DNA of 64,000 nucleotides from Siniperca chuatsi (lineage: Eukaryota; Chordata; Actinopteri; Centrarchiformes; Sinipercidae): contig NC_058042.1 in assembly GCF_020085105.1 (NCBI RefSeq), positions 25,428,001-25,492,000 on the forward strand. Direction: 5' to 3'. The position numbers and the translations under genes were made by a program. The notes beneath the pieces are model-generated. The model was not told where the DNA came from and did no database searches. It saw only the letters and a program-made list of their open reading frames with translations. Below are positions 24,701 to 35,152 of the stretch, piece after piece. How positions within the stretch are numbered: the first letter of the stretch is position 1; every line of letters begins with the position of its first letter.

Positions 24701-25894
24701 ACAAACATGACATTAAGTACAACTGCTGTGAGGAAATCTACACGGATATCACTTACTCTTTGTACATCCGCCGTCTGCCACTTTTCTACACCATCAACAT
24801 GATCATCCCCTGCCTCCTCATCTCCTTCCTCACCGTGCTTGTCTTCTACCTGCCGTCCGACTGTGGCGAGAAAGTCACTCTGTGTATCTCCGTCCTGCTG
24901 TCTTTAACTGTCTTCCTCCTCGTCATAACAGAGACTATCCCTTCCACCTCGCTAGTCATCCCCCTGATTGGCGAGTACCTCCTCTTCACCATGATCTTTG
25001 TCACCCTCTCTATCGTCATCACTGTTTTTGTGTTGAATGTCCACTACCGCACACCAAAGACCCATACTATGCCCTGCTGGGTGCGAACTGTGTTCCTGGG
25101 ATTGCTGCCCAGGGTGATGTTCATGACTAGGCCAGAGAGGGACCCCGAGCAGGTGACAGTGCCTGGCAGTGTTCAGACCATGCATTCAAGGCCCTGTGCC
25201 ATTCATTCGTCAGGTACTTTGCAGAAGCAGCAGAAACCTCAGGCCCTGGCCTCCAGCGTGGTGTCCAGCCTGACAAACCGCCAACGGCTTTTCAACAACA
25301 CAGAGCTCTCCAACCTCAATAACTTAAGTGGAGACCCGGCCAAAGGTGCAGGTTCCACGTTTTTGTGCTGCGAGGGCCGTTGCACCTGCTGCTGGCACCA
25401 GAGATCCAGCAAACTGCCTGCAGACTCTGGGGGAGGGAGCGGAGGGCTGGGCGGCCTGGGGGCGCTGACTGGAGGCAGTGCTGTTGGGGCCGGAGGGGGG
25501 AGTCAGTGCTCCAGCTCAGAATCTCTGGATGGAGGAATAATGTCCTTGTTGCCGCTCTCCACTGAGGTCAGGGAGGCTATCGAGAGTGTCAAATACATAG
25601 CAGAGAACATGAGACTACAGAATGAAGCAAAGGAGGTGAGTGCTCACATCCATAAAAGCATTTTAAACAACAGCTTCTAAACCTTTTATAGGAAATTTGC
25701 TTTCAAGGAAACTGTGACAATTTCACAATATCACTGAAAATGTTTTCGCTGTGATCCTCTCACAGGTTCAGGATGACTGGAAGTACGTTGCCATGGTTAT
25801 CGACAGGATCTTCCTGTGGGTATTTGTCCTTGTGTGCATCCTGGGAACTGCTGGCCTCTTCCTCCAGCCTCTATTACTTGTGGAGGACATGTGA
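19313..25894 (+). CDS. chrna3: Neuronal nicotinic acetylcholine receptor subunit alpha-3
   Basis: Coding exons: 19313-19373, 19928-20067, 22220-22264, 23996-24105, 24435-25635 and 25766-25894, totalling 1686 nt (561 aa). All are GT-AG; the 45-bp and 110-bp exons match those of chrnb4 and chrna5. The product is an alpha subunit of ganglionic-type receptors. It has a signal peptide (1-20), Cys-loop C152/C166, the vicinal pair C216-C217 (24724-24729) in YNCCEEIY that caps the agonist site, M1 from about 233, M2 [21 protein letters not shown]3 and M4 ([20 protein letters not shown]). Alpha3 is chosen over alpha6 from [37 protein letters not shown] and [15 protein letters not shown]. The cytoplasmic loop carries an unusual Gly-rich stretch near 25430-25500. 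It is followed by a 13.5-kb gap before chrna5. Confidence 0.95.
21121..21382. repeat. Fold-back dispersed repeat, left arm, in chrna3 intron 2
   Basis: The same family as at 41104 and 63409, sharing 'gatgagaagattgatacc', 'agttagcttagcttagcata' and 'taacaaaatccgcctacc'. The arm stops at about 21382, where an 18S rRNA-like piece begins. Fragments of the middle and right arm resume after it (for example 'tgtgcttagctaagct' near 21540). Confidence 0.7.
21383..21461 (+). pseudogene. 18S rRNA 3'-terminal fragment (~79 nt)
   Basis: The run from agacgatcaaacttgactat (21383) through ctagaggaagtaaaagtc to gcggaaggatcatta (21461) is the highly conserved 3' end of eukaryotic 18S rRNA. By memory of the consensus there are four substitutions; at least two (gtcGtaac to gtcAtaac, ttccGtagg to ttccAtagg) look like CpG decay. 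The match stops at the mature 18S terminus GGATCATTA. It is a fragment inside a repeat in chrna3 intron 2, not a functional rRNA gene. Confidence 0.85.
21550..21750 (+). mobile_element. tRNA-derived SINE with poly(A) tail
   Basis: 'gctcacctggtagaccgcg' resembles an A box, and 'gggttcgaatccaacccg' (about 21609) contains a good Pol III B box. The body continues through 'cctttgctgcatgtgatccc', a CT-rich part and 'aaggcaaaaagcccaaataa', and ends in a run of about 24 A's (21727-21750). This is the layout of a common teleost SINE. A tRNA cloverleaf is not preserved. It appears fused to the right arm of the fold-back repeat. Confidence 0.75.
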
Positions 25895-26728
25895 ATCAGT
25901 TTGACAAAACTAATACTCCAGACTGTTGAACTGCACAGCATTCGTTACATATGCAAGATTCTCGCCATGGCTCAGACAAAGAAAATACAGAGAGGATCCA
26001 AAGTCAAGAAGGAAAGATGTGTCTGCCAAATGTTGATGCAAATGGTTTAGTGACTGCTTTTTCACAGATAGACTAGACGATTTTTGTTTGATGTGGTTTA
26101 AGGATTCTCCAATGCTGAGAACGAGGCTAACAAACAATGGCAAAGACCATGGTGGTTAGACATTTCATTGCGTACAAAACAGTTCTACGGTAAATGGCAA
26201 TATAATCCATAATGCCATCTTTGCAGAAACAAAGATCTGCTATTTTTATTTTGATGAGTAAATAATGGGTACAGTGAATACATTTACGGAACTTTAAGCA
26301 CCTACTTTCACATTAAGCAAGTATGTACATACATTCACAAATGTAATCATGATGCTACTGGAAAGCTCAATATTTGAATTACCACGATGTTCTATAACTA
26401 GAAATCTCAAATATTTTCTTCTTTAAAATGTTATGTCCATATTGAGTGCCATGCCAGAAATATATATGTGTTTATGGAGATAACAGAACAAACTGTTTAA
26501 TTTAACATGTGTTTCTATGTTTCTGAACCAAGCAAGGTGTTCAAAGAGTGACATCATGTGGTAATTCTTTGCTACTACAAATTATAACAAGACTTTCTGA
26601 CAGTTGAAGGGATATGTCACCCAGTTTGTCATGATCTCTGTTGTATCATATTCCCAGTCATAAAATGTTGTGAAAAGTTATACTGGTACTTTATGCCATA
26701 AATGCATAACAAGAGCCGCTGTTTGATT

Positions 26729-26822
26729 TGCATAGCATGACCGTCTGGACGGTCATGCTATGCATGAAGTCTCTGACTTGAGAAAATGTCATGCATGAAG
26801 TCTCTGACTTGAGAAAATGTCA
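26729..26822. repeat. Perfect 17-bp palindrome joined to a 31-bp exact tandem duplication
   Basis: Arms 26729-26745 (tgcatagcatgaccgtc) and 26748-26764 are exact inverse complements around a 2-nt centre. The right arm runs into two exact 31-bp direct copies (26761-26791 and 26792-26822), each beginning tgcatgaagtctctgac. The structure lies about 0.85 kb after the chrna3 stop and before the candidate poly(A) signal, so it may be in the 3' UTR. Confidence 0.9.
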
Positions 26823-26937
26823 TCTAGAATGATTTTGATCATGCAAATTGGCTATTTACCCTGAAAGTATTTGATGTGCAAAGAGAAAAATCATCTATAA
26901 AAACAAGTTTTAGTTGTTTTACTCACATATTTCTGTA

Positions 26938-26943
26938 AATAAA
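26938..26943 (+). promoter_or_regulatory. Candidate chrna3 polyadenylation signal
   Basis: AATAAA about 1.04 kb after the chrna3 stop, the first canonical hexamer noticed downstream. The 3' UTR length is inferred. Confidence 0.35.
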
Positions 26944-26949
26944 TCTTAA

Positions 26950-28100
26950 AGATAGTTATATAAAGGTGTAAGGTGGACCTATTGTATCTGTGGTTTCTCT
27001 GAACTACCAGGACTTCTGATACTGGAAACAAAAGCTGTGGGATGTAGATGTAATTTCAAGCAGGCCACCGAGGCTCTGTTTATTTCTCTGTTCCACATCC
27101 TCTGTGCCCCCTTGGAGCCAACTCAGCTTATTGGATCACAATCAATATAGAGAGCAAGTGATGAAGGACCTTATTGGATTCCTCTCTCTTTTTCATCTAC
27201 CCATTCTTCTTAGCCAAAATACAATTTTCTGCTCTTATTACACAGGGTCTGCACTGCCTCTTAACAGCTCAGTGCTAACACCACCAGTCTGATGCTGTCA
27301 GGGGTAAGGGTCAAAGTCTCACATGTACTTAAAAAGATGTGGTGCCAAGCCGCCCAAAAACATAGAATCTTCACACTTAAAGAGCTGCGGTTATATGACA
27401 GAAACATACATGCAGGGGACAGATTTTAAGATTTGGTTTTGTATTTAACCAGCTGATGTGCAAAAAGTCAAACTCATGTGACTCCAACATGTACTGTGAG
27501 TATCTGTGCTGAAAGAGTCTAAGCGTCCTGCATGGGGTCTGACTGTAAGTATGTCACTGTCACATTCTTATCATACAGCTAAAAATCAGGGCAGATGGCG
27601 AGCTATGTGATTACAAGAAAATCCAGCCTATATTAATTGAATGCTGGCAGGGAAGCACAGACAGATATTATATTAGCTCTCTGTCACATCTGACAAGAAA
27701 CCCCTGGCTAATGAACTGAATTAAAGCTTCCTCAGAACTCCTGTGTGGCTGATCTGCAGGAGGGCAGGTCATCTCCCAAACAGATCCTGTATGATGCACG
27801 AAATGAATGAGCTTCTAAAGGCATCAGTGAATATTTTCTGATGTGTGCTTTTGAGAAGATCTGTCTCAGATATGTCTATGGGATTGACAACACTCGCTCA
27901 GTAAAAGCATGCATGAACAATTTTTAATTTTGGAACAAAAGTGTTCAAATGTCACAAGACACCACAGAATGTGCAGGAAGTGGTTCATTATAGTTTCTGC
28001 ACGTTTACTCTTTTAGCTGTCTGTAGGCGTAGACAAGAACCTCATAGGTGCCTGTACAGGTTCCACAAGGTGCTGTTGAGACAGCACATTGCTTGAAATC
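26950..28100. other. Intergenic between chrna3 and the Ig receptor
   Basis: No coding region or familiar repeat seen. The last few hundred bases should hold the promoter of the Ig-domain gene; no TATA box was assigned. Confidence 0.45.
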
Positions 28101-30854
28101 ATGAATATTATCACCGCTCTTCTGTGTAAGTACATTGACAACTAATATGTTTAACTATCTAACTGTTTGTATTTATAATTAAGAGAACCATTGCGTGCAA
28201 GTATAAGGTAAAGTATAAGGCAAGTATAATTAAAAGTACTTTTTTTTCTTCAAGGTGCTCTCACAAATCAAGTCACAAGCCAAGCTAACGGTGAGCTTTC
28301 GATCATGAGAAGACGTCTTTGTGTTGCATTCTCAATGGGATTGTTTTGCATTGTCATCTATCAATACAATGTCTGTCTCTGTTTCAACAAATCATTGTTA
28401 CAGATATTTTTCCCGCGAGGATCCTGGCCCATCAGAAAACTATAAGCGAGAGAAGTGACCTTTATGTAACCTGCAGCACATTTGGATCCAAGAAACACAC
28501 CAGGGTTCATGTTTATTTATGTAAGGATGGTGTTGGAATCAGTAAAAAGATCCAGAAGCAAGATCAAAATGATAGCACCTTCATCATACAAAGAGTTGAT
28601 CTTCGTCAAAGTGGAAATTACAGCTGTGTTTACTCCATAAGGAATTATTCACTTTCCCAAGTAAACAAGAGAGGAGACAACATCATTCAGATTCTGGTTA
28701 TAGGTAAGGATTTTCATTCCTATGAAAGCATCGTGTCAATGTTATTTCCCTCCACTCATTAGCCCTTCTGCCGCACAGCCTATTTTCTCCCTGCAGATCT
28801 CTCAGTAGCTGGGCCGTCCACTGTCAGTGAGGGAGACAATGTTGAATTCAGATGCACTCTTTCTGACACCCTGCAAACACTCGGTGAATGTCAACTCATC
28901 CATTCTTACCTGAGGAGGAATGAGACCATCCTCCAAGTGCAAGCATTTAATGTCATGCGGATGGAGGCGACTTTCACCATCGAAGGTGCCGTCATGAGGG
29001 ATTCGGGCCATTACAGCTGTGTGGTGCTGCCATCTAAATGCATCCAAGAGCACGAGGAAGCACTCTATGGAAATAACGCAGTATTACTCGAGGTCAAAGG
29101 TGATCTGGAAAAAAAAAGAAGTTTTTACAGAAGTTATTATGATTTTTCTTTTCAAATGATGAAAAAATACGTATTTGTTGAAACACAATGATGTTCATCA
29201 TGTTGGGGCTGACATGTCTGTTTTGCTTTCCAGCGAGTTTGCTTCTCAGAATGACTGTCTCCTGTGGAGTGGTAACCCTGATGTTATTACTGGGCCTGTG
29301 TCTGTGGTGGATCAACAAACAAGGTCAGATTACCGGAAATTTTATAGCAAATGTCCATCTTTTCTTCTATAATTGACTGAAAAGAAAAGGTTTAGAAAAA
29401 TACATCTGTATGAATTCTCAGTATTTAGATACAAGTTTTATTCTGTATGACACTGACTCATTATACCAACCATTATGAACCTGAACACACCGTATGCATG
29501 GTTTATTGTACTTCAAAATTACAGGGTTTTTTTCCATTTCGACAGACTCCTCAGCCTTGTACAATCCATGGTAAGTGTTAATCCAATCTGATGAATTTAA
29601 GAGTATTCCCAAACTTATTAACAGATAACATAACCTCATAAACAAGGAGTCATTTGCGTTTTTCATTGCTGTGCTCATATTTGTGCTTTTTAGATGAATT
29701 AGAATTGTATTTTCTCACAGTGTGGTGAGTCAGCAGGCAAATACAGACATGTTGGAGGAACAGCAGGAGCAGACAGAGGGAGAAGATCTGGAAGCAGAAG
29801 ATGGTACGTTGAAAATAGAATTACAGTAAAGGCATACTCTGAGTTTGTAATTAAATTACCTACGATGACTGAAAGAAAACATAATCCAGCTATATTCTGC
29901 TCTGTTTAAATGCAACAATTCCTGTATAAAGCATTAGGAACACCGTCCTAATTTAAAAATCTTAAAATTTCCCTCCCCCCCAACTATCTCTCAACATAGA
30001 TCAAAACCTTAAAATGCATGAAAGATTATGGCTTTTACATGCATTCACATCTTAATTACTGAAGAAGAGCAGGAGCTCCTCATATTTGGTTAATTATTTT
30101 CACCACTACATGTCTTGTGGTCATTGTGACTTTCTCAAAAAAAGTGCTCTGTAAAACTATTGTAATTAATTGTTTATTAGCATGACATATGCAAAAATAT
30201 AAATATAAAGTGATAATAGAAGAAAATGATCCCATTTATTTCTCTCTTTTATTGGTCTCTGCTTTATCTTTTTTTGCAATTATCAGAAGATTCTTTCAAC
30301 ATGGAGGAGGAAGAAGGGTAAGAATATAAATCAATTTTAATACAAATTATTATATTGTTATTACTTCAGCGTTACTTTTATGCACGTGGCAAGTAAGATA
30401 TGCTTTATTATGTTATATTATAAAGGTTTAAACCACATGAGAAATAATGACATTTGTTAAATGAAACTGACCTCTGTTACTGAAAGATGGAAAATTCTGA
30501 TATGAAGTGAAAATGTCAAATCTCTTTTAAAACTCGGATACATAAACTTGAATTTTCTCTGAAGAAATGATCCAACACCTTTTATAATGTCTATAATTCT
30601 TAATATAGACATATTATTATTCTTATTCTTATTATTTATTAGAAACATTTTCTCAGGTATCAGAATGTTGTGGATGCTGAGGACTCTGACAACATTGAGG
30701 GAGTGTACAGTGTTGCAGGTAAGTGATAACCTACTTTGTGCTATTAGAGAAGTAGTTTCTTATTTCCTATTGAAAGTCATATGACTTTGATTTCTAACAT
30801 GCAGATGAGAGTGATGATGATTATGAGGACATTGATCAGCTGTGTGCCAGCTGA
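28101..30854 (+). CDS. Two-Ig-domain type I transmembrane receptor, unrecognised
   Basis: Predicted exons: 28101-28125, 28255-28290, 28404-28703, 28797-29099, 29234-29323, 29546-29570, 29721-29803, 30287-30317, 30657-30718 and 30805-30854, totalling 1005 nt (334 aa), all GT-AG with continuous phase. The first two exons encode a short signal peptide (MNIITALLCALTN). Exon 3 is Ig domain 1 (YVTC, VYLCKDG, SGNYSCVY). Exon 4 is Ig domain 2 (EFRC, DSGHYSCVV). The Ig exons are bounded by phase-1 introns, as usual for Ig modules. Exon 5 is the membrane segment (VVTLMLLLGLCLWW). Five small exons make a very acidic tail with tyrosines in LYNPW, GYQNVV, EGVYSVA and DDYEDI. YQN fits a Grb2-SH2 pYxN site; no strict ITIM was found. 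The layout suggests an immune-type surface receptor. I do not recognise the family. Confidence 0.75.
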
Positions 30855-31395
30855 CCAATTTTGAGTGCTAAAGGTACTGTAAAATGTATTGTTATTATAA
30901 TGCAATATTCTTATAGTGAGTAAAAAACAATTGGGAGAAGCACAGTCACTCATCAAATGCACCACCAGCTTAGAAGGCATTACAATATACAGTATGATGC
31001 TGCCTTGTCATTTCCGATGAGCAGTTTTTTCTGTCAGAGAGCTCAGTGCATCTTACAGGAAAACCACATCGTCATTTGTAGCAGCAGGGAGGATGTGAAT
31101 AGCATTTTGTAGCAAGCTTTCTGACTCACAAGAGCTAATTCTGTCATGACAACTGGTAACAGAAAAACAGTCAATATAACCGCATATGTGCAAAAAAAAA
31201 AACCAGAGAACGCAGGGCCTGCTATTTAACTGTGAACTTCTCAACCACAGATGACCCACCTGCAAGACCAAATCCAGCATGTTTGTATGCCACAACCTCC
31301 AAAAGGAAAAAACACCAGATCCAGGACAGGATTTCACTTAAATGCACAACTGGAACTCCTGCCTGTGTTGCACCCCTGTTTTGTTTGTTTTGAAT

Positions 31396-31401
31396 AATAA
31401 A
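31396..31401 (+). promoter_or_regulatory. Candidate polyadenylation signal of the Ig receptor gene
   Basis: AATAAA about 540 bp after the predicted stop at 30852-30854, in AT-rich sequence with no competing ORF. Confidence 0.35.
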
Positions 31402-31712
31402 CACTGCAGGTGGTGTAAATTGTGTTGATTGATTTGACTTTGTATTAAACAGTGTGGAAAACAAATCTTTCCTCATCTCACATTTAATCATGTAAAACAT
31501 ATGCTAATAGAATTAAAACCTACATAAATACCCGATTTTGTGATTTAAGAGATACATTTGGACATACTGTATATGCATACCATTCAAGAAGAACCTGATG
31601 GTGGAAAACCAGACTCGATTGTTAATACTGATGCATCAATCCATAAACAACATTTTACTGTCGTAGCTGGAGCTTGTTTTAACTACTAGATATACAGTTA
31701 GCTTGTTTAGCC

Positions 31713-32026
31713 CAGTGGTTACTAACCTAAGGATTGGGCCATCTCCAAAAGGATCACAAGATAAATCTGCAGGGTTGCAATGTGATTAACGGGGTAGGAA
31801 AAAAGAAAGCTTCTGATACACAAATCTGTATTATTTTTTGATGCTGTCATTTGTGAAATATTGAATAGTTTTACCTCTCTGGGCCTCTAAAAGTTATTTA
31901 AAGTATACCATCTGAGAAGTTTAGAGGGGAAATGGCTCTCATGGATATCCCAATGTTGACAAGGGACCAGACTACACACTGCTTTTTTTGTAAGGGGTCA
32001 CAAGCAAAAAAGGTTGGGAACTACTG
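31713..32026. mobile_element. Short MITE-like element with CAGTGGTT...AACTACTG ends
   Basis: The left end cagtggttactaacct and right end aggttgggaactactg are imperfect inverse complements. The interior (ggatcacaagataaatctg, ggggtcacaagc) resembles a frequent fish non-autonomous DNA element. No clear target duplication was found. Confidence 0.55.
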
Positions 32027-32112
32027 GTGTATTTTTAACAATGTATAGTATATGCTTGTCACATGTTGTTTTAGGTGAAATTTTAATCTGCAAAGTAACT
32101 TGTAACTCCAGC

Positions 32113-32275
32113 TGTCAAATAAATGTGGTAAAAAGTACAATATTTCCCTCTGAATCGTAGTGGGGTAGAAGTATAAAGTAGAAGAAAATGGAAATACTCA
32201 AGTTAATTACAAGTACCTCAAATTTGTATTTAAGTACAGCAGCTGAGTAAATGTACTTACTTTCTACCACTGAAC
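32113..32275. repeat. Dispersed fish repeat
   Basis: The stretch with 'aagtacaatatttccctctg' through 'agtaaatgtacttactttct' to 'accactga' resembles a repeat common in teleost introns and intergenic DNA. No coding capacity; class not assigned. Confidence 0.4.
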
Positions 32276-33220
32276 CTGATCTCAGCGTTGAGTGATGACT
32301 ACAGCTACAGAATCAAAGCCTAACTACTTCTGCTGTTTTATCTCACAAGCCATAAATAGAAATATTAAATCTTGCCATTATAAAAATAACTAGTTTTCAT
32401 GTGTTAATCTGCTTGTGCTATTTTATCTTGATGCGGGACATTAGTGCTTTTAGTAATAACTCACAGTAATAGCAAAACTAGTAGTAAGAGTAAGGTTTAC
32501 ATTGATTTATTTATTCATTTTAAGGCTCTGGGTTTAGGAATACTACATGTATAGGAATTAGGGTCTGTGTATGAAGTGCATGCGTAACTAAACACATGGA
32601 TAATGAACTGCACTTCATACACGCAGCCTCTGTCTTTGTTTTCTCTTTTTGTAATGATTAGACACTGTCTAATCAGTAATCTAGGTAGCTGCCTGCATCC
32701 ACTATTACCCGAGTGTACCCTTATGTAGGTTCAACCAAAGAGTTCAATGACCTTATCTGATAAGAAAGGCACTCCATCAGCAGCACTGACTATAATGACT
32801 TACCATGTTCTTCAGCTGATGAGCTACCAATCAAGGGGAGCATCCAACATGTCACTGCTGCTTTCCTCCCCTCTCTCATTACTTCTGCATCTCCTGTGGG
32901 AAATACAATGGAGGAGCTGATGGAAAGACTTTGTCATCAAAGAACAGGGAGCAGCCATGTGCATGGCTATAAATAACTTCTGTACATGTAGTACTGTTAT
33001 GCCTGCAAGAGCTGTTTTTTACTATAATTTTACAGTCTGAACATGTGAGGTCACCTTTGGAGGGAAAACTGCCCCCAGTATTATCTGCCATACAGCTTGA
33101 AAATGTAATAAAATGGTTTCTTATAATGTGTGACTGCAGTATTAGCAGCCTGCATTGAAAACAAACTTCTAATCAGATTGAAAACAATGTCTCAATTAAC
33201 TTATAATCAGCATTTCTAGG
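32276..33220. other. Intergenic, no gene seen
   Basis: No convincing ORF or familiar element on either strand. Confidence 0.45.
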
Positions 33221-33228
33221 TGCTTGCC

Positions 33229-34768
33229 AGTGGCAGCTGGTGGAAAATTTTCTAGGTAGGGCCGTGTCAGAGCCAATCAATTTCAGCAAACATCCCAGTA
33301 TGATTTATTGCAAAAAGTGAAGGTATTAAAAAGGAATTCATAATTTGCTGTTAAATATTTAGCAATTATTTTATTCCAACATAAAATAAAGCAGTAAGTA
33401 ACACCTTGACAAACACCTCAGGACATCTTATTTTGCTCACCCACACAGGCGAATTCAGTATAATATAAAACATGTAATAGAAAATGTTTATTTCTTGAGA
33501 TGTCCCTATGGACCTTGTTGTGTTGAGGAAACCGACAGGGAGGTAAAGATCAGGATAAGTAAACATGAAGTGTAATTAGTGGGGTTAAGTTGCTATTCAG
33601 ACATTTGAATGGACATAAGCATGGGAGTCAAGTGCTCTGAGGTGTAGAGATAGTAAACTCAAAAGTCTCTCACAAGTGAATTAAATTGAATTATACTCAA
33701 AAATAAATTGTGGCGTCCCAATAACCAATATAAAACAGTTAACAGAAGGAAATACCCAAAATAATAACATAAACAACCATGTAACTATCAGTTGACCTCT
33801 AACACATGGAATAATCTCAGATTTGTTTTAAAATGTCAACTATGCACATCGCAACAAAATCCACCAACCCCCTGAAAATGCCAGGAGTCTGTCTCGTCAT
33901 TCCCATGCAAGGCCGACTCAAAAGCCCCACAAAACTTCACACAATCGATTATTCTGGATAAAATGTGTCTGTTTTTATCCACCTCCTTACTGTGTTTCCT
34001 CACTGCGATCCTGTAGCCGTCGTCCAGCTGCATAGCGACGTTCACTCTGCCTAATGTGGCTAAAGTTAGCTGGACATAATTATCCACGTGTGCCCTGGTG
34101 TTCTCATGTTTCCTTACTTTCTCAGAGAGGTACTTCATATCCCTCACTCCCGTAACTGTCCATGCTGGATCTGTCCCCGTAAAAAAGCAGGCACGGAAAG
34201 CAAAATAAGCCACTAGCTTGGCTGCATCCAGCTAGCCAGGCCTTTCTGGTGTACCAGCTACGAGAGAAGCCACTGCTTCCCTTTTTAGCTAGCCTGCTGT
34301 CTGATTGCGAGGTCAGGTTGATCTGGGCCCAGCTCTTTCACCTGTAATTTCTCCGCCAAAGTTCTCCTCTCAAACGGATCTTGGAGGAGAGATTTTACCG
34401 AGTTAGGGTTGGGTCTTGGAGTTAGTGGTAAGTTAGTGATCACATTTGCCATTGTCATGTAGACAAAATGGTGCCTGTAGACGTCCTGACCACAGACTGC
34501 AAAAAAGAAGGTTCTGGCCTTATAGCAGTGGCTGGATTGGGGTGATAAAATAATCGCCCTTTTCAGATTAGATCTGTGGACGCTGATTGGCTAAATTTGA
34601 TGTCATACGTTCATATCTTCGGCTAAATTACTCAGACCCGCCTCCTGTGGGCGATTCCTCCATGCCCCAGAGCTGCTGAGACTTGCAGACAGGTGGAGAG
34701 ACGTGTAGGAAGCGCATATGTTATGGCTGTTATGCGCCCTAACGCCCTCTATTGGCCAGCTGCCACTG
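33229..34768 (-). mobile_element. hAT-superfamily DNA transposon, internally decayed
   Basis: The ends are inverse complements: cagtggcagctgg at 33229 and ccagctgccactg ending at 34768. They are flanked by an 8-bp target duplication with one mismatch, gtgcttgc (33221-33228) and gtgcgtgc (34769-34776). An 8-bp duplication and CAG...CTG ends are hAT hallmarks. A partial minus-strand transposase-like region with a TTF-type zinc-finger signature lies inside. At 1.54 kb it is too short to be autonomous. Confidence 0.85.
33836..34452 (-). pseudogene. hAT transposase (TTF-type zinc finger / ZMYM-like) N-terminal remnant
   Basis: The minus strand opens with an ATG at 34452 (MANVITNLPLTPRPNP) and stops after about 55 codons. 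In another frame a 125-codon stretch (34213-33836) contains FFTGTDPAWTVTGVRDMKYL, KHENTRAHVDN, NRHILSRIIDCVKFCGAFE and LHGNDETD. These resemble the TTF-type zinc finger and following region of hAT transposases related to ZMYM-like proteins. The frame change, stop and missing catalytic domain make it non-functional. Confidence 0.7.
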
Positions 34769-34776
34769 GTGCGTGC

Positions 34777-35152
34777 TCTCATTGTTACGTGGCTTTGGAA
34801 AAAGCCTCACACAACCAACCATTATCCTGCATGGAAAAATAGAAGAACAAATTCCTGTTATTCAGTAAAAGCTCAGATATGCAACCCAACCATAATTCCC
34901 CCTGCTGCACTTCAAGAGGGACTATAGCCAGTGGACATGGGGGTATCTGTTTTATGGTTGTATTTTTGTTTCAGGAAAATGTGAAGAAATTGATGCTATT
35001 GAAGAAGGCTTTACATATTCATTTAATAATCAAGACTTGTGAGAAAGAGTGAATTAAATAACCTCTCTTTCAGTTAATTGAGCTAAAATCCTAAACAACA
35101 CGATTATGTATAATTTCTTTGTCGAAGGAGCAGGACAGATTTCAGTGTCTTG
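34777..35152. other. 3' flank of UGT gene A
   Basis: No gene seen. For the minus-strand UGT this is the 3' UTR side; ATTAAA (as tttaat near 35021) is the nearest poly(A)-like word. Confidence 0.35.

Noticed and set aside
6546-25894. Reading this as the chrnb3-chrna6 paralogous cluster, with the first gene a fish-specific beta subunit
   Set aside because: The alpha gene has alpha3-specific loop residues ([19 protein letters not shown]) and the minus-strand gene has the alpha5 ending, so the A5-A3-B4 cluster fits better.
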